Part shown: piece after piece, positions 1 to 7,241 of the stretch | How positions within the stretch are numbered: the stretch's first letter is position 1 | Layout: each line of letters opens with the position of its first letter | Origin: Patescibacteria group bacterium | Lineage (GTDB): Bacteria; Patescibacteria; UBA1384; XYA2-FULL-43-10; 1-14-0-10-43-13 | Length of the DNA stretch: 64,000 nucleotides | Direction of reading: 5' to 3' | Assembly: GCA_023484645.1 (NCBI GenBank) | Contig: JAMCZZ010000041.1 | Location: 12,874-76,873 of the forward strand | Position numbers and translations under genes: made by a program | Notes under the pieces: generated by a model | Databases searched by the model: none | What the model was told of the DNA's origin: nothing | What the model saw: only the letters and a program-made list of their open reading frames with translations

Positions 1-736
1 CCATGGCTCTATCTAAATAATCCGGCTTAGGCTCAAAAATAATTGGCGGGTGGCTATTTTCTCTATCTAACAATTCCCAAGCTTGATCATAATGATTCTC
101 ATAAATATGGGCGTTGCTTACAGAATGGGTATATATGCCTGGCTTAACACCGAGTTTTGCGGCTAACAGATATTGAAGCAGTGAAAAACCGGCAACATCA
201 TGAGGAGCACCCAGCATCATATCATTTGATCTAATTATAGAATGAAGATGAAGTTTATCGCCTATAATATTGGCAGTAAAAGTGTAGGGACATGGAACAT
301 TCTTTTTTCTTGTTCCATCTATAAGCCCATCATCTGCTGGATCCCAGGTTACGACAACACCATGTCTTGACGTAGGCTCTTTTTCCAAAAGTTTAAGAAG
401 TCCCATAATTTGGTCTCTACCAAAATGGTGTCGCCACCTGTGTCCGTAGGCAGCAGCAATACTGCCGTCTTCTTCACGAAAGTCGTCCCATATTTTAGTG
501 TATTTAGTTAAGAATTCGTCTGGATCTTTACCGCCAGAGATAAACCAAACCATCTCGGCTACAAATAACTTTACTGGAATTTTTCGCAAAGTTAAAATAG
601 GAAAGCCAAAATCAGTCTGAATTGTAAGCCCTGGAACGGCTTTGACCTTCATTCCAGTACGCTCATGATATTCTTCAATGCCCTCGTTTAGAATTCGGAG
701 GACGGCATTTTGATAAACTTTATCGAACTGTGTCAC
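1..736 (-). CDS. thyA: Thymidylate synthase-family protein (partial, Asn-to-Asp variant)
   Basis: The gene runs off the left edge; about 245 residues are visible. Family reaction: dUMP plus methylene-tetrahydrofolate gives dTMP. Visible landmarks are the nucleophile Cys in NVPCPYTF, the RSNDMMLG block, and THSVSNAHIYENH near the end. The family Asn that reads the pyrimidine ring (E. coli N177 in LPFNIASY) is Asp here (APHDVAGF), and the usual SRR phosphate motif reads SRH. Asp at this site is the dCMP-hydroxymethylase state, so substrate specificity is uncertain. The start is GTG at 736, preceded by AAGGAG at normal spacing. It overlaps the upstream kinase gene by 17 bases, so translation is probably coupled. 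It is last in the dut-tmk-glyA-kinase operon. Confidence 0.88.
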   Translation of the reverse strand, partial: MTQFDKVYQNAVLRILNEGIEEYHERTGMKVKAVPGLTIQTDFGFPILTLRKIPVKLFVAEMVWFISGGKDPDEFLTKYTKIWDDFREEDGSIAAAYGHRWRHHFGRDQIMGLLKLLEKEPTSRHGVVVTWDPADDGLIDGTRKKNVPCPYTFTANIIGDKLHLHSIIRSNDMMLGAPHDVAGFSLLQYLLAAKLGVKPGIYTHSVSNAHIYENHYDQAWELLDRENSHPPIIFEPKPDYLDRAM

Positions 737-1274
737 AACACTCCTTTAAAATTTTATCGATTTTTTTTCGAAGCTCATCCTCCGTGCCACTGTTATTAAT
801 AATAAAATCAGCTTTTTCCTTGCACAAATCTACTCTTTGGGAGCTTTTTCCCGAACCCTCAAGTTCTTCCTTGTCCCTCAATTCATCCAGGGTCATTTTT
901 CCTTCTACATCCCTGGAACGTGAAACCATTCTTTTATAACGAATTTCTATGGGCGCATCTATAAAAAATAAAATAAAATCATCCTGATGTTTAAGGAAAT
1001 CTATTTCTTCTGGTCTTCTAACGGCAGAAATAACTAAGTTTTCTCTATTTTTTCTTTTTAATGCTCTTTTTGCTAAAAAATCACCACCTTCTTCTTCGTT
1101 TAATTTATTAGCTAAAATTCTAACTGATTCCCTATCAACACCTGTGCCGTTTTCAACAGCAATTTCTCGTAAAATGTCAGCCAAAGAAAAATGCTGAAAA
1201 CCTTTTTCTGTTTCCAAATATTTAGCGACAAGATCTTTGCCGGCGCCGAATGTACCTGATATTCCTATTATCAT
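720..1274 (-). CDS. P-loop nucleoside/nucleotide kinase (dNMP kinase or dephospho-CoA kinase-like)
   Basis: A 184-residue P-loop kinase. The Walker A motif is GTFGAGKD at residues 7-14. It is followed by FSLADILREI, which resembles the substrate-entry region of phage-type deoxynucleoside monophosphate kinases and dephospho-CoA kinases, and by the lid-like stretch RYKRMVSRSRD. It lies between glyA and thyA on the same strand, with 13 bases to glyA and a 17-base overlap with thyA. That context favours a deoxynucleotide kinase over CoA synthesis, but this is inference. A separate tmk lies in the same operon, so this enzyme may handle another monophosphate. Confidence 0.7.
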   Translation of the reverse strand: MIIGISGTFGAGKDLVAKYLETEKGFQHFSLADILREIAVENGTGVDRESVRILANKLNEEEGGDFLAKRALKRKNRENLVISAVRRPEEIDFLKHQDDFILFFIDAPIEIRYKRMVSRSRDVEGKMTLDELRDKEELEGSGKSSQRVDLCKEKADFIINNSGTEDELRKKIDKILKECCDTVR

Positions 1275-1287
1275 ACTTTGTCCTACT

Positions 1288-2544
1288 TTATTTATTAATC
1301 CCTGGAACTGGAAACTTGAGGCACATTTCCCTAACTTCTTCTTTTATTTCTGCTAATTTTTCGTCATTATCTTTATTTTCATAAACCAGATTAAATAGTT
1401 CTGCAATTCTTTGCATTTCAACCAAACCCATACCGCGAGTAGTCAATGCAGCAACTCCAACCCTAATTCCAGAAGTGACTGCCGGAGGAAGAGGATCGCC
1501 AGGAATTGCATTTTTGTTGACCGTAATTTCTGCTTTGCCTAATGCATCCTCAAATTCTTTTCCAGTAATATTTTTACTTCTTAAATCCACCAAGCATAAG
1601 TGGTTATCAGTGCCGCCACTGACTAAATTAAAATCAAAAGAACTCAAAGTTTTGGCAAAACAGCTCATATTATTCACGATGTTTTTGGCGTACTCTTTAA
1701 AATTTGGCTTTAAGGCTTCCCCAAAAGCAACTGCTTTGGCAGCAATGATGTGCTCATGAGGACCACCTTGTAACCCTGGGAATACCGCTTTGTCAATTGC
1801 CTTGGCATATTTTTCCTTACAAATAATCATTGCACCGCGCGGACCACGAAGTGTTTTGTGAGTTGTTGTCATCACAACATCAACAAATGGGAATGGGCTT
1901 GGATGAACTCCTCCAATTATTAATCCGGAAATATGAGAAATGTCAGCCATATGAATCGCTCCGACTTCATCAGCAATTTCTTGAAATTTTTTAAAATCAA
2001 TTTGACGAGGATATGCAGTTGCTCCGGAGACAATAATCTTTGGCTTGTGTTTTCTTGCTAAATCACGAACTTCATCATAATTAATTCTTTGGTCATCTTC
2101 ACGAACACTGTACTGTATGAAATTGTATGCACGACCGGAAAAGTTAACTTTATGGCCATGAGTCAAATGACCACCCTGAGCCAAGCTCATTCCCATTAAA
2201 GTATCACCGAATTCTGCCAACGCAAAATAGATGGCAATATTAGCAGGAGAGCCAGAGTATGGTTGTACATTAGCATGCCACTCTGGTTCAGATAGACCAA
2301 AAAGTTTTAATGCGCGCTCACAAGCCAAAGTTTCAACCTTATCAGTCCACTCTTGTCCACCATAATATCTTTTTCCAGGATACCCTTCTGAATATTTGTT
2401 AGTAAAAATAGAGCCCATCAATTCCAGTACGGCTTCTGAAACATAATTTTCTGAAGCAATCATCTCAAGGCCTTCTCTTTGTCTTTTTTTCTCGCCTTCC
2501 AAAATTTTAGATACTTCTTTGTCTGCTACTTTTAAATCTACCAT
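1288..2544 (-). CDS. glyA: Serine hydroxymethyltransferase
   Basis: PLP enzyme of 418 residues, the usual family length. It interconverts serine and glycine and charges tetrahydrofolate to methylene-THF, the cofactor of the thyA product downstream. Visible motifs are [23 protein letters not shown], and the PLP-lysine segment [12 protein letters not shown]. The ATG at 2544 overlaps the tmk stop (ATGGTAG) and has GGGGAGG just upstream. Its place in the pyrimidine operon suggests supply of one-carbon units for pyrimidine methylation. Confidence 0.97.
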   Translation of the reverse strand: MVDLKVADKEVSKILEGEKKRQREGLEMIASENYVSEAVLELMGSIFTNKYSEGYPGKRYYGGQEWTDKVETLACERALKLFGLSEPEWHANVQPYSGSPANIAIYFALAEFGDTLMGMSLAQGGHLTHGHKVNFSGRAYNFIQYSVREDDQRINYDEVRDLARKHKPKIIVSGATAYPRQIDFKKFQEIADEVGAIHMADISHISGLIIGGVHPSPFPFVDVVMTTTHKTLRGPRGAMIICKEKYAKAIDKAVFPGLQGGPHEHIIAAKAVAFGEALKPNFKEYAKNIVNNMSCFAKTLSSFDFNLVSGGTDNHLCLVDLRSKNITGKEFEDALGKAEITVNKNAIPGDPLPPAVTSGIRVGVAALTTRGMGLVEMQRIAELFNLVYENKDNDEKLAEIKEEVREMCLKFPVPGINK

Positions 2545-3200
2545 CTTGCCTCCCCTGTATTTAATCTTTCATTATTCATTTCTCTGCCAAAACCAAATTT
2601 ATTAAAAATGATTTGGCTTACTTCTTTCTCAATATCTCCGATTTCTTTCTCTCCGTCAATAATTACAAAACCATTTTTTTCATCTCTAGCGAGTGCTTCA
2701 TAGGTTTCTAAAGTTTTTTCTAGTTTTTTCTCTTCTTCAAAAAATTCAAAACCATCTCTCGACTTACCTATCCGATCAATGCAAACTTTAGGCGGGACTT
2801 TAATAAAAAAGGTAATATCCGGCAAAATAAAATGCTTGTTAATTTCTTTGAGCCATCCTACATCTACGCCAATCGAACCGAAAGCAATGCTAGAAAAAGC
2901 ATAGCGATCAGAGATAATTATGTTTCCTTTTTCTAAAGCCGGAATTATTTCGCTTGCAAGATGATGAGAACGGTCTGCTGCGTACAGAAGTTGAAATCCT
3001 TCAGCTGGAATTGTCCAATGTTTTGTCAAAACACCACGAATTAAGCCACCGATTATATTGTTAGTAGGCTCTTTTGTTGTGAAAACAGTTTTACCGACAT
3101 TTCGCAAATTTTTTGCCAAAAGGCCGACTTGGGTAGAGCTGCCCGAGCCATCAAGTCCTTCAAATGCAATAAATAATCCTTTGTAATTATGTTTAATCAT
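2538..3200 (-). CDS. tmk: Thymidylate kinase
   Basis: dTMP kinase, about 220 residues. [15 protein letters not shown] is the P-loop, [12 protein letters not shown] the DRY motif region, and [15 protein letters not shown] the lid side. I chose the ATG at 3200 because it overlaps the dut stop codon as ATGA and the conserved fold starts right after. A longer reading from 3224 would add eight residues inside dut. It makes dTDP from dTMP and is cotranscribed with dut and glyA. Confidence 0.94.
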   Translation of the reverse strand: MIKHNYKGLFIAFEGLDGSGSSTQVGLLAKNLRNVGKTVFTTKEPTNNIIGGLIRGVLTKHWTIPAEGFQLLYAADRSHHLASEIIPALEKGNIIISDRYAFSSIAFGSIGVDVGWLKEINKHFILPDITFFIKVPPKVCIDRIGKSRDGFEFFEEEKKLEKTLETYEALARDEKNGFVIIDGEKEIGDIEKEVSQIIFNKFGFGREMNNERLNTGEARW

Positions 3201-3622
3201 TTCTTGCCTGTTGAGCCATGACAATTAGTTCCTCTTGCTGATTTTGATAATTCTTCAACCACTTGGATATTTGGACGTTCAATTTTCTGAATTAATAATT
3301 GAGCCACCTTGTCGCCTTTTTCAACCTCATAATCTTTACTACCCAAATTTAACAGCCCGATAATATACTCTCCACGATAGCCGGCATCGTACACACCCCC
3401 CACCGTTTTAATTGTTTGTTTAGCTGCCAATCCGCTCTTATCCCAAATCAAAGCAACATAATTGTCCGGAAATTCCATCGCGATCCCGGTTTTAACACAA
3501 TAGACGATTCCCGGTTTTAAAATGCAATTTTCTATACTATATAAATCTAACCCGGCATCATTATGATAGGCAAACTTGGGAATTATTGCATCAGGATGTA
3601 ATTTTTTGATTTTTAGGTCCAT
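3197..3622 (-). CDS. dut: dUTP diphosphatase-family protein
   Basis: Small trimeric dUTPase type, about 141 residues. It hydrolyses dUTP to dUMP, feeding thymidylate synthesis. Motif 1 AGLDLYS, motif 2 DKSGLAAK, motif 3 GGVYDAGYRGEY with the catalytic Asp, motif 4 GDKVAQLLI, and motif 5 RGTNCHGSTG are visible. Motif 5 departs from the usual RGxxGFGSTG (Cys-His in place of Gly-Phe), which could alter base stacking. The start is uncertain: ATG at 3622 is chosen, but an in-frame TTG at 3634 is possible and neither has a strong Shine-Dalgarno. First gene of the operon. Confidence 0.85.
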   Translation of the reverse strand: MDLKIKKLHPDAIIPKFAYHNDAGLDLYSIENCILKPGIVYCVKTGIAMEFPDNYVALIWDKSGLAAKQTIKTVGGVYDAGYRGEYIIGLLNLGSKDYEVEKGDKVAQLLIQKIERPNIQVVEELSKSARGTNCHGSTGKK

Positions 3623-3691
3623 TAAATATGGCAATTAATTGCTCGGTTTTTAGATCTAATTATTTTTGTTTATTTTTGTTTCTGTTTTTTT

Positions 3692-3719
3692 ATTGTAACC
3701 TCAAAAAGACAAAACTCAA
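3692..3719 (-). promoter_or_regulatory. Candidate sigma70 promoter of the dut operon
   Basis: On the minus strand TTGAGT (3714-3719) is followed after 16 bases by TACAAT (3692-3697). This would start RNA about 60 bases before dut. Pattern reading only. Confidence 0.5.
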
Positions 3720-3768
3720 AATCAATCTTATCCACAAGGAAAAGCACTGTTAATCTTACCAACCAACA

Positions 3769-3804
3769 TTCCGCAAATATACACGATCGTGTATATTTGC
3801 GGAA
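3769..3804. repeat. Perfect 36-bp palindrome
   Basis: Each half is TTCCGCAAATATACACGA read on one strand, meeting its exact complement with no spacer. It sits 10 bases behind the rnhB stop and upstream of the dut promoter. There is no T-run, so it is not a classic intrinsic terminator. It could be a dyad protein site or an RNA 3'-end hairpin. Confidence 0.9.
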
Positions 3805-3813
3805 CAGAACAAC

Positions 3814-4461
3814 TTAGAATAAAGAATTCTGACTTAAATGTTCATTAAACTTATTTAAAAAAGTCCTTCGATGATATTTACTTGGACCAAATTTTTCAAG
3901 AGCCTGCATATGATTTTTGCTTCCATAACCTTTGTTGGATGCAAAATCGTATTTAAATATCTCGTCATGTATTTCCTGCATCAAAGCGTCTCTATAAACT
4001 TTGGCAATAATTGAAGCCGCAGCTATAGATATTGATTTAGATTCACCTTTCTCCAAGCAAACATATTCATAATCAAACCCTCTAAATCTCCGCCCGTCAA
4101 TTAAGACAAAATTGCATTTCTCAAGTCCATCCAGCGCTCTTTGAAAAGCCATAACATTGGCTGAACCGATCCCATAATGATCGATTTCAGAAGCATCAAC
4201 TAAGCCAATCGCGAAATTACAGGCTTTTGACTTTATTAACTCGTCATATTCCAGCCTTTTGGTCGGAGTTAATATTTTTGAATCGTTTATACCTGAAAGT
4301 TCCTGTATGATTTTTTCATAATTTTTAAAAACAACTGCCGCTGCCACAATAGGACCAGCCAAAGCGCCGCGGCCAACTTCATCAACGCCGGCAATAATCG
4401 CTTTCTTGTTCATAGAATATTTGAGTTCATATTCAAATGTCGGGACCTTTTTGTTGATCAT
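3814..4461 (-). CDS. rnhB: Ribonuclease HII
   Basis: RNase HII, which cuts RNA in RNA-DNA hybrids and at misincorporated ribonucleotides. The family signature IAGVDEVGRGALAGP starts at residue 23. Other acidic active-site segments are GINDSK and NFVLIDG, and IAAASIIAKVYRD matches the conserved late motif. The frame gives 215 residues from ATG 4461. A second ATG 16 codons in (MNKKAIIAG) is equally plausible by homology. Neither start has a clear Shine-Dalgarno. Confidence 0.95.
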   Translation of the reverse strand: MINKKVPTFEYELKYSMNKKAIIAGVDEVGRGALAGPIVAAAVVFKNYEKIIQELSGINDSKILTPTKRLEYDELIKSKACNFAIGLVDASEIDHYGIGSANVMAFQRALDGLEKCNFVLIDGRRFRGFDYEYVCLEKGESKSISIAAASIIAKVYRDALMQEIHDEIFKYDFASNKGYGSKNHMQALEKFGPSKYHRRTFLNKFNEHLSQNSLF

Positions 4462-4599
4462 TTAGCTCAAGTGTACATCGGATTGAAAAATTTGCAAGGA
4501 TAGAAGATTGAAGAAACGATAATTTTTTGCTAGAATAAGCTCAATATGGGCGATTAGCTCACAGCTTCGGCCAAAGGCCGATCAGCCTCTGGCTGAGGT

Positions 4600-4705
4600 T
4601 AGAAATATTACTTAGCGTACCCATAGCTCAGTTGGTTAGAGCGCTACATTGACATTGTAGAGGTCGGAAGTTCGAGTCTCCCTGGGTACACCAGTAATAT
4701 TTCTA
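4600..4705. repeat. 13-bp inverted repeat bracketing tRNA-Val
   Basis: TAGAAATATTACT at 4600-4612 and its exact complement at 4693-4705 would form a perfect stem holding tRNA-Val. The right arm shares one base with the encoded CCA. Confidence 0.9.
4617..4693 (+). tRNA. tRNA-Val(GAC)
   Basis: Acceptor GTACCCA pairs with TGGGTAC, followed by ACCA. The anticodon stem CTACA/TGTAG holds loop TTGACAT, giving GAC. The T-arm GGAAG/CTCCC has one A-C mismatch. It lies wholly inside the D-loop of another tRNA-like shell. Confidence 0.95.
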
Positions 4706-4758
4706 GAGCGAGCCGATGCATCGGCTAGGTCAGAGGTTCGAGTCCCCTATCGCCCACC

Positions 4759-4788
4759 AAAAAAAGAGCAATTAATTGCTCTTTTTTT
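4759..4788 (+). terminator. Intrinsic terminator after the nested tRNA unit
   Basis: AAAGAGCAATT / AATTGCTCTTTTTTT starts immediately behind the shell CCA, so the outer unit is probably transcribed through to here. It can also work for the convergent HTH-Hsp20 gene. Confidence 0.9.
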
Positions 4789-4806
4789 GTATCATGCTGG
4801 ATTAAT

Positions 4807-5586
4807 TTATTTCTTTTTCGCAGCAACCTTAACTTTAGTTGCTTTTTTGGTCTCTACCTTTGGGATAGTGATAGAAAGCACACCATCTTTCATATCAGCT
4901 TCTGCCTTCTCAGCTACTACATCTGCCGGCAGAGTAAAACTTCGAGAGAAAGAGCCAGAATGGCTTTCTTTGTAGTAGTAGCCCTCTTCTTCTTTTTCCT
5001 TTTCCTCTTTCTTTTCACCGGAAATTGTCATCACTCCGTCAGAGATCTCAACATCCACTTCTTCTTCGGCCATTCCGGGGATTTCGGCTTTAACCACTAT
5101 GCTGTCTTTTTTGTCTTTGATGTCGATCTTGGGCATTGCAGTTACGCCTTTAGGTGTGATAACGCTATCCTCGAACAGCCGATCCATCGCGTCTCTTAAA
5201 GAGACCATCTCTCTAAACGGTCTCCATGGCTCCATTTCGTTTGCCATAATACTCCTTTCAGCCATCCGTAGCCTTGGCGAAGGATGGTCCGCCTCGGCAT
5301 CCAGATTAGCAATATTAATATTAATTTTCTGATTATCTTCATTTAAAATATTATCTATTTCCTCTTCGATTTCTCGCTGGAATTCGAATATTTCCTCAAA
5401 AGGAGAGTGGAAAAATTTGCACATATTGATGACCAATGGAAGAGAAGGGAGATACCTTCCCTGTTCTAGAGCTATTACAGATTGACGGGAAATACCCAAC
5501 TCTTCTGCCAATTCTTCTTGGCTTAAGTTGTGTTTTTTTCTCAAATCCTTTAGTCTGTTTTCGATTGAAATTTCATTGTTTTCCAT
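4807..5586 (-). CDS. Xre-type HTH regulator joined in frame to Hsp20 small heat-shock protein
   Basis: One open frame of 259 residues. Residues 1-70 are an Xre-like DNA-binding domain (NLSQEELAEELGISRQSVIALEQGRYLPSL). Residues 114-259 are an Hsp20/alpha-crystallin protein (MEPWRPFREMVSLRDAMDRLFED; VVKAEIPGMAEEEVDVE; DGVLSITIPK; Lys-rich tail). The linker is encoded by a dispersed CPR mini-repeat (about 5255-5300). The Hsp20 part has its own ATG at 5247 with AAAGGAG just upstream, so a free 146-residue Hsp20 is likely made as well. Whether the long fusion exists as protein is unknown. The promoter overlaps an inverted repeat, suggesting self-regulation. Confidence 0.85.
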   Translation of the reverse strand: MENNEISIENRLKDLRKKHNLSQEELAEELGISRQSVIALEQGRYLPSLPLVINMCKFFHSPFEEIFEFQREIEEEIDNILNEDNQKININIANLDAEADHPSPRLRMAERSIMANEMEPWRPFREMVSLRDAMDRLFEDSVITPKGVTAMPKIDIKDKKDSIVVKAEIPGMAEEEVDVEISDGVMTISGEKKEEKEKEEEGYYYKESHSGSFSRSFTLPADVVAEKAEADMKDGVLSITIPKVETKKATKVKVAAKKK

Positions 5587-5592
5587 GGCTTA

Positions 5593-5621
5593 AATGTAAA
5601 GTAAACTTTACATTATGTCAA
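5593..5621 (-). promoter_or_regulatory. Promoter with embedded operator for the HTH-Hsp20 gene
   Basis: Minus strand TTGACA (5616-5621), 17 bases, TACATT (5593-5598). A perfect 9-bp inverted repeat with 4-base spacer (arms AATGTAAAG and CTTTACATT, 5593-5614) covers spacer and -10. The predicted start of RNA falls on the ATG at 5586, so the message would be leaderless. Confidence 0.75.
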
Positions 5622-5720
5622 GCCCCGACAAGTCGGGGCGCAGACCCCTAACGAAGTAAGGTCGTGATGCGTGGACGTAGACCACGAGAACGAGGAAACG
5701 TAGTGGAGTCAATACTTTTT
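5622..5720. repeat. Dispersed CPR-type hairpin repeats
   Basis: GCCCCGAC/GTCGGGGC hairpin (5622-5639) is followed by GC-richer repeat-like sequence (ACGTAGACCACGAGAACGAGG). No gene is seen. This is the filler typical of Patescibacteria intergenic spaces. Confidence 0.6.
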
Positions 5721-5771
5721 TCCTCTATATTAAAATAGATCAGCCCTACCTTAAATTCACTATCATTTATT

Positions 5772-6320
5772 CTAATTCTTCAGATAGAGACTAGCTTGCG
5801 TTTTTCTACCTAGCGTTTTTGTAAATATAGATTTTTTAGGTATGTGCTTACTAAAAGTAAAGGCTAACGATACAATCTTAGTTTTATTTGAGATATTTTT
5901 AAATAACCAGTTTTCAATTTTTATATTTGCCGAATTAAGTAGATATAAGTAAACTGCATCAGCTTTCGGCAAATAGCTTTCTGCTTTTTCAAAATTGCCG
6001 AAAATAATTCTGATTTTATCTTTTTGACCCGACAGCAAAACGCTTAATTTTGATTTTAAAAAGCAGTAAGGCGAGCGATCAACACCAATTCCCCGCACTC
6101 CAAATTCTTTAGCTGCGATGATAAGGACACGGGCGTTACCACAGCCCAGATCAATTAAAAGTTCGTCTTTTTCCAAACCAGCTAATTTCAAGGTATCAAT
6201 GACGGCTTTTTTGCTTGAGTAAACAGTTGGAGCACCGAAAAGCTGAGCAAAAATCAGGCAAACAAGCCAAAAAATTTCGATCAATATTACAATCAAGATA
6301 GCTATTTCAATAAAAAACAT
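5772..6320 (-). CDS. Membrane-anchored class I SAM-dependent methyltransferase
   Basis: 182 residues. Residues 1-28 form a hydrophobic N-terminal anchor (EIAILIVILIEIFWLVCLIF). The SAM-binding loop is LIDLGCGNARVLI at about residues 56-68, followed by GIGVDRS with the acidic ribose-binding residue. The substrate is unknown. Similar membrane-tethered methyltransferases are common in Patescibacteria. It stands alone between the hsp20 repeats and a divergent small membrane-protein gene. Confidence 0.75.
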   Translation of the reverse strand: MFFIEIAILIVILIEIFWLVCLIFAQLFGAPTVYSSKKAVIDTLKLAGLEKDELLIDLGCGNARVLIIAAKEFGVRGIGVDRSPYCFLKSKLSVLLSGQKDKIRIIFGNFEKAESYLPKADAVYLYLLNSANIKIENWLFKNISNKTKIVSLAFTFSKHIPKKSIFTKTLGRKTQASLYLKN

Positions 6321-6370
6321 AGTATAATAATTATATCAGGAATTGACTTAATTTTATTGCGAGGAAAAAA

Positions 6371-6634
6371 ATGCAAGACGAAATGAAGTCCGCCTCCGGC
6401 GGAGAAAAAGAAAATCAGCTGAATGACTCAATAGAAAAACTAACAAAAGCTACAGAAAAATCCGCCAGTATTAGATGGGCTTTTTTGAGAGGAATTTTTT
6501 ACGGACTTGGGTTTTTTATTGGTTCTGCCATCCTCGCAGCCGGCTTAATTTATATTTTTTCCAAAATTGAAGGCTGGGGTTTCGTCGGCAATTTTGTGGA
6601 AGAGATAATGAACACTTCAAAGAAGATTAAATAA
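6371..6634 (+). CDS. DUF5665-type small membrane protein
   Basis: 87 residues: a charged N-terminus, then two closely spaced hydrophobic segments (WAFLRGIFYGLGFFIGSAIL and AGLIYIFSKIEG), and a lysine-rich end. This matches the DUF5665 pattern of short bacterial membrane proteins; function unknown. The N-terminal SASGGEK is encoded by TCCGCCTCCGGCGGAGAA, a small hairpin like the dispersed repeats. GAGG precedes the ATG. It is divergent from the methyltransferase. Confidence 0.65.
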   Translation: MQDEMKSASGGEKENQLNDSIEKLTKATEKSASIRWAFLRGIFYGLGFFIGSAILAAGLIYIFSKIEGWGFVGNFVEEIMNTSKKIK

Positions 6635-6643
6635 ATACTAACC

Positions 6644-6672
6644 TTGACACTGATCCCGGATTATTATATTGT
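6644..6672 (+). promoter_or_regulatory. tmRNA promoter
   Basis: TTGACA (6644-6649), 17 bases, TATTGT (6667-6672), about 22 bases before the mature tmRNA 5' end. Confidence 0.8.
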
Positions 6673-6694
6673 TCTATAGCTGCCTCGAAATCAT

Positions 6695-7083
6695 GGGGGT
6701 GTATTAGCTTCGACAGAAGGACTTTAAAAACATATTTGCAAGTAAGTGTGTAAGCCACTTTCAAACCTTACAAAAATTACAAATGCAAACTCATTTGTTA
6801 GCAAAGTAAAGACTGCTTTTGCAGGATTTGCTCTTGCGCCAGTTGCTGCTTAATTGCACCAACCATCCGTCCTTGGGCTACTCGACTCCGAGTAAACGGG
6901 TGTCATAATTCGAGTTGCTGATTTATTGATTCTCTAGCAATTTATCTTAAGATTTACTAGAGGTAGAATATTGGTTTTTCGTTCCGATTCTATCCAATAC
7001 TCAAACTTTCAACCGGAACTAAACTTGTAGATAGTATGTCTTTAACCTTTTGGACAGGGGTGCAACTCCCCTCACCTCCACCA
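6695..7083 (+). ncRNA. ssrA: Transfer-messenger RNA
   Basis: Ribosome-rescue tmRNA. 5' end GGGGGTGTATTAGCTTCGACAG and 3' end CACCTCCACCA pair over seven bases with G3-U70, the alanine identity element. The T-arm is AGGGG-TGCAACT-CCCCT. The tag reading frame is 6785-6850 plus TAA; it starts ANSFVSKVKT and ends FALAPVAA (22 residues). CCA is encoded. Its partner SmpB is encoded at 20103-20561. Confidence 0.95.
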
Positions 7084-7233
7084 ATGAAAAAATAGCTCCC
7101 AGAGCTGTTTTTTTGTTGATTAAGTATGGGAGTTGCACCGAGGAAGGGGTCGGGAAAACTGGGTTTCCCGTACAGGAAAATACTAAAAACCGTCGGTTTT
7201 TAGAGTGGTGTTAATCTCCCCTCACCTCCACCA
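7066..7233. repeat. Duplicated tmRNA 3' end flanking a structured segment
   Basis: CTCCCCTCACCTCCACCA occurs at 7066-7083 (tmRNA 3' end) and again at 7216-7233. Between them lie the terminator, an inverted 12-base copy of the T-arm (GGGAGTTGCACC at 7128-7139) and two hairpins (around GGGAAAACTGGGTTTCCC, and AAAAACCG/CGGTTTTT). There is no coding frame. It may be an insertion remnant or a small RNA. Confidence 0.8.
7086..7114 (+). terminator. tmRNA terminator
   Basis: AGCTC-CCA-GAGCT hairpin followed by GTTTTTTT, directly behind the tmRNA CCA. Confidence 0.8.
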
Positions 7234-7241
7234 TAATGTAT

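Larger units (their letters stand above)
4548..4759 (+). other. tRNA-like cloverleaf shell enclosing tRNA-Val
   Basis: The ends pair as a tRNA: GGGCGAT (4548-4554) with ATCGCCC (4749-4755), then ACCA. D-stem halves GCTC (4557-4560) and GAGC (4706-4709) are separated by 145 bases that hold two small hairpins and a complete tRNA-Val. After the D-stem come a 16-base palindromic anticodon-like hairpin (4711-4726, AGCCGATGCATCGGCT), AGGTC, and a T-arm with loop TTCGAGT. The anticodon loop is one base short, so the amino acid cannot be read; end sequences resemble tRNA-Ile. A terminator follows CCA directly. It may be a broken tRNA or a working nested unit. Confidence 0.75.

Noticed and set aside
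1475..1759. 94-residue plus-strand frame
   Set aside because: Antisense shadow of glyA without Shine-Dalgarno or recognisable motifs.
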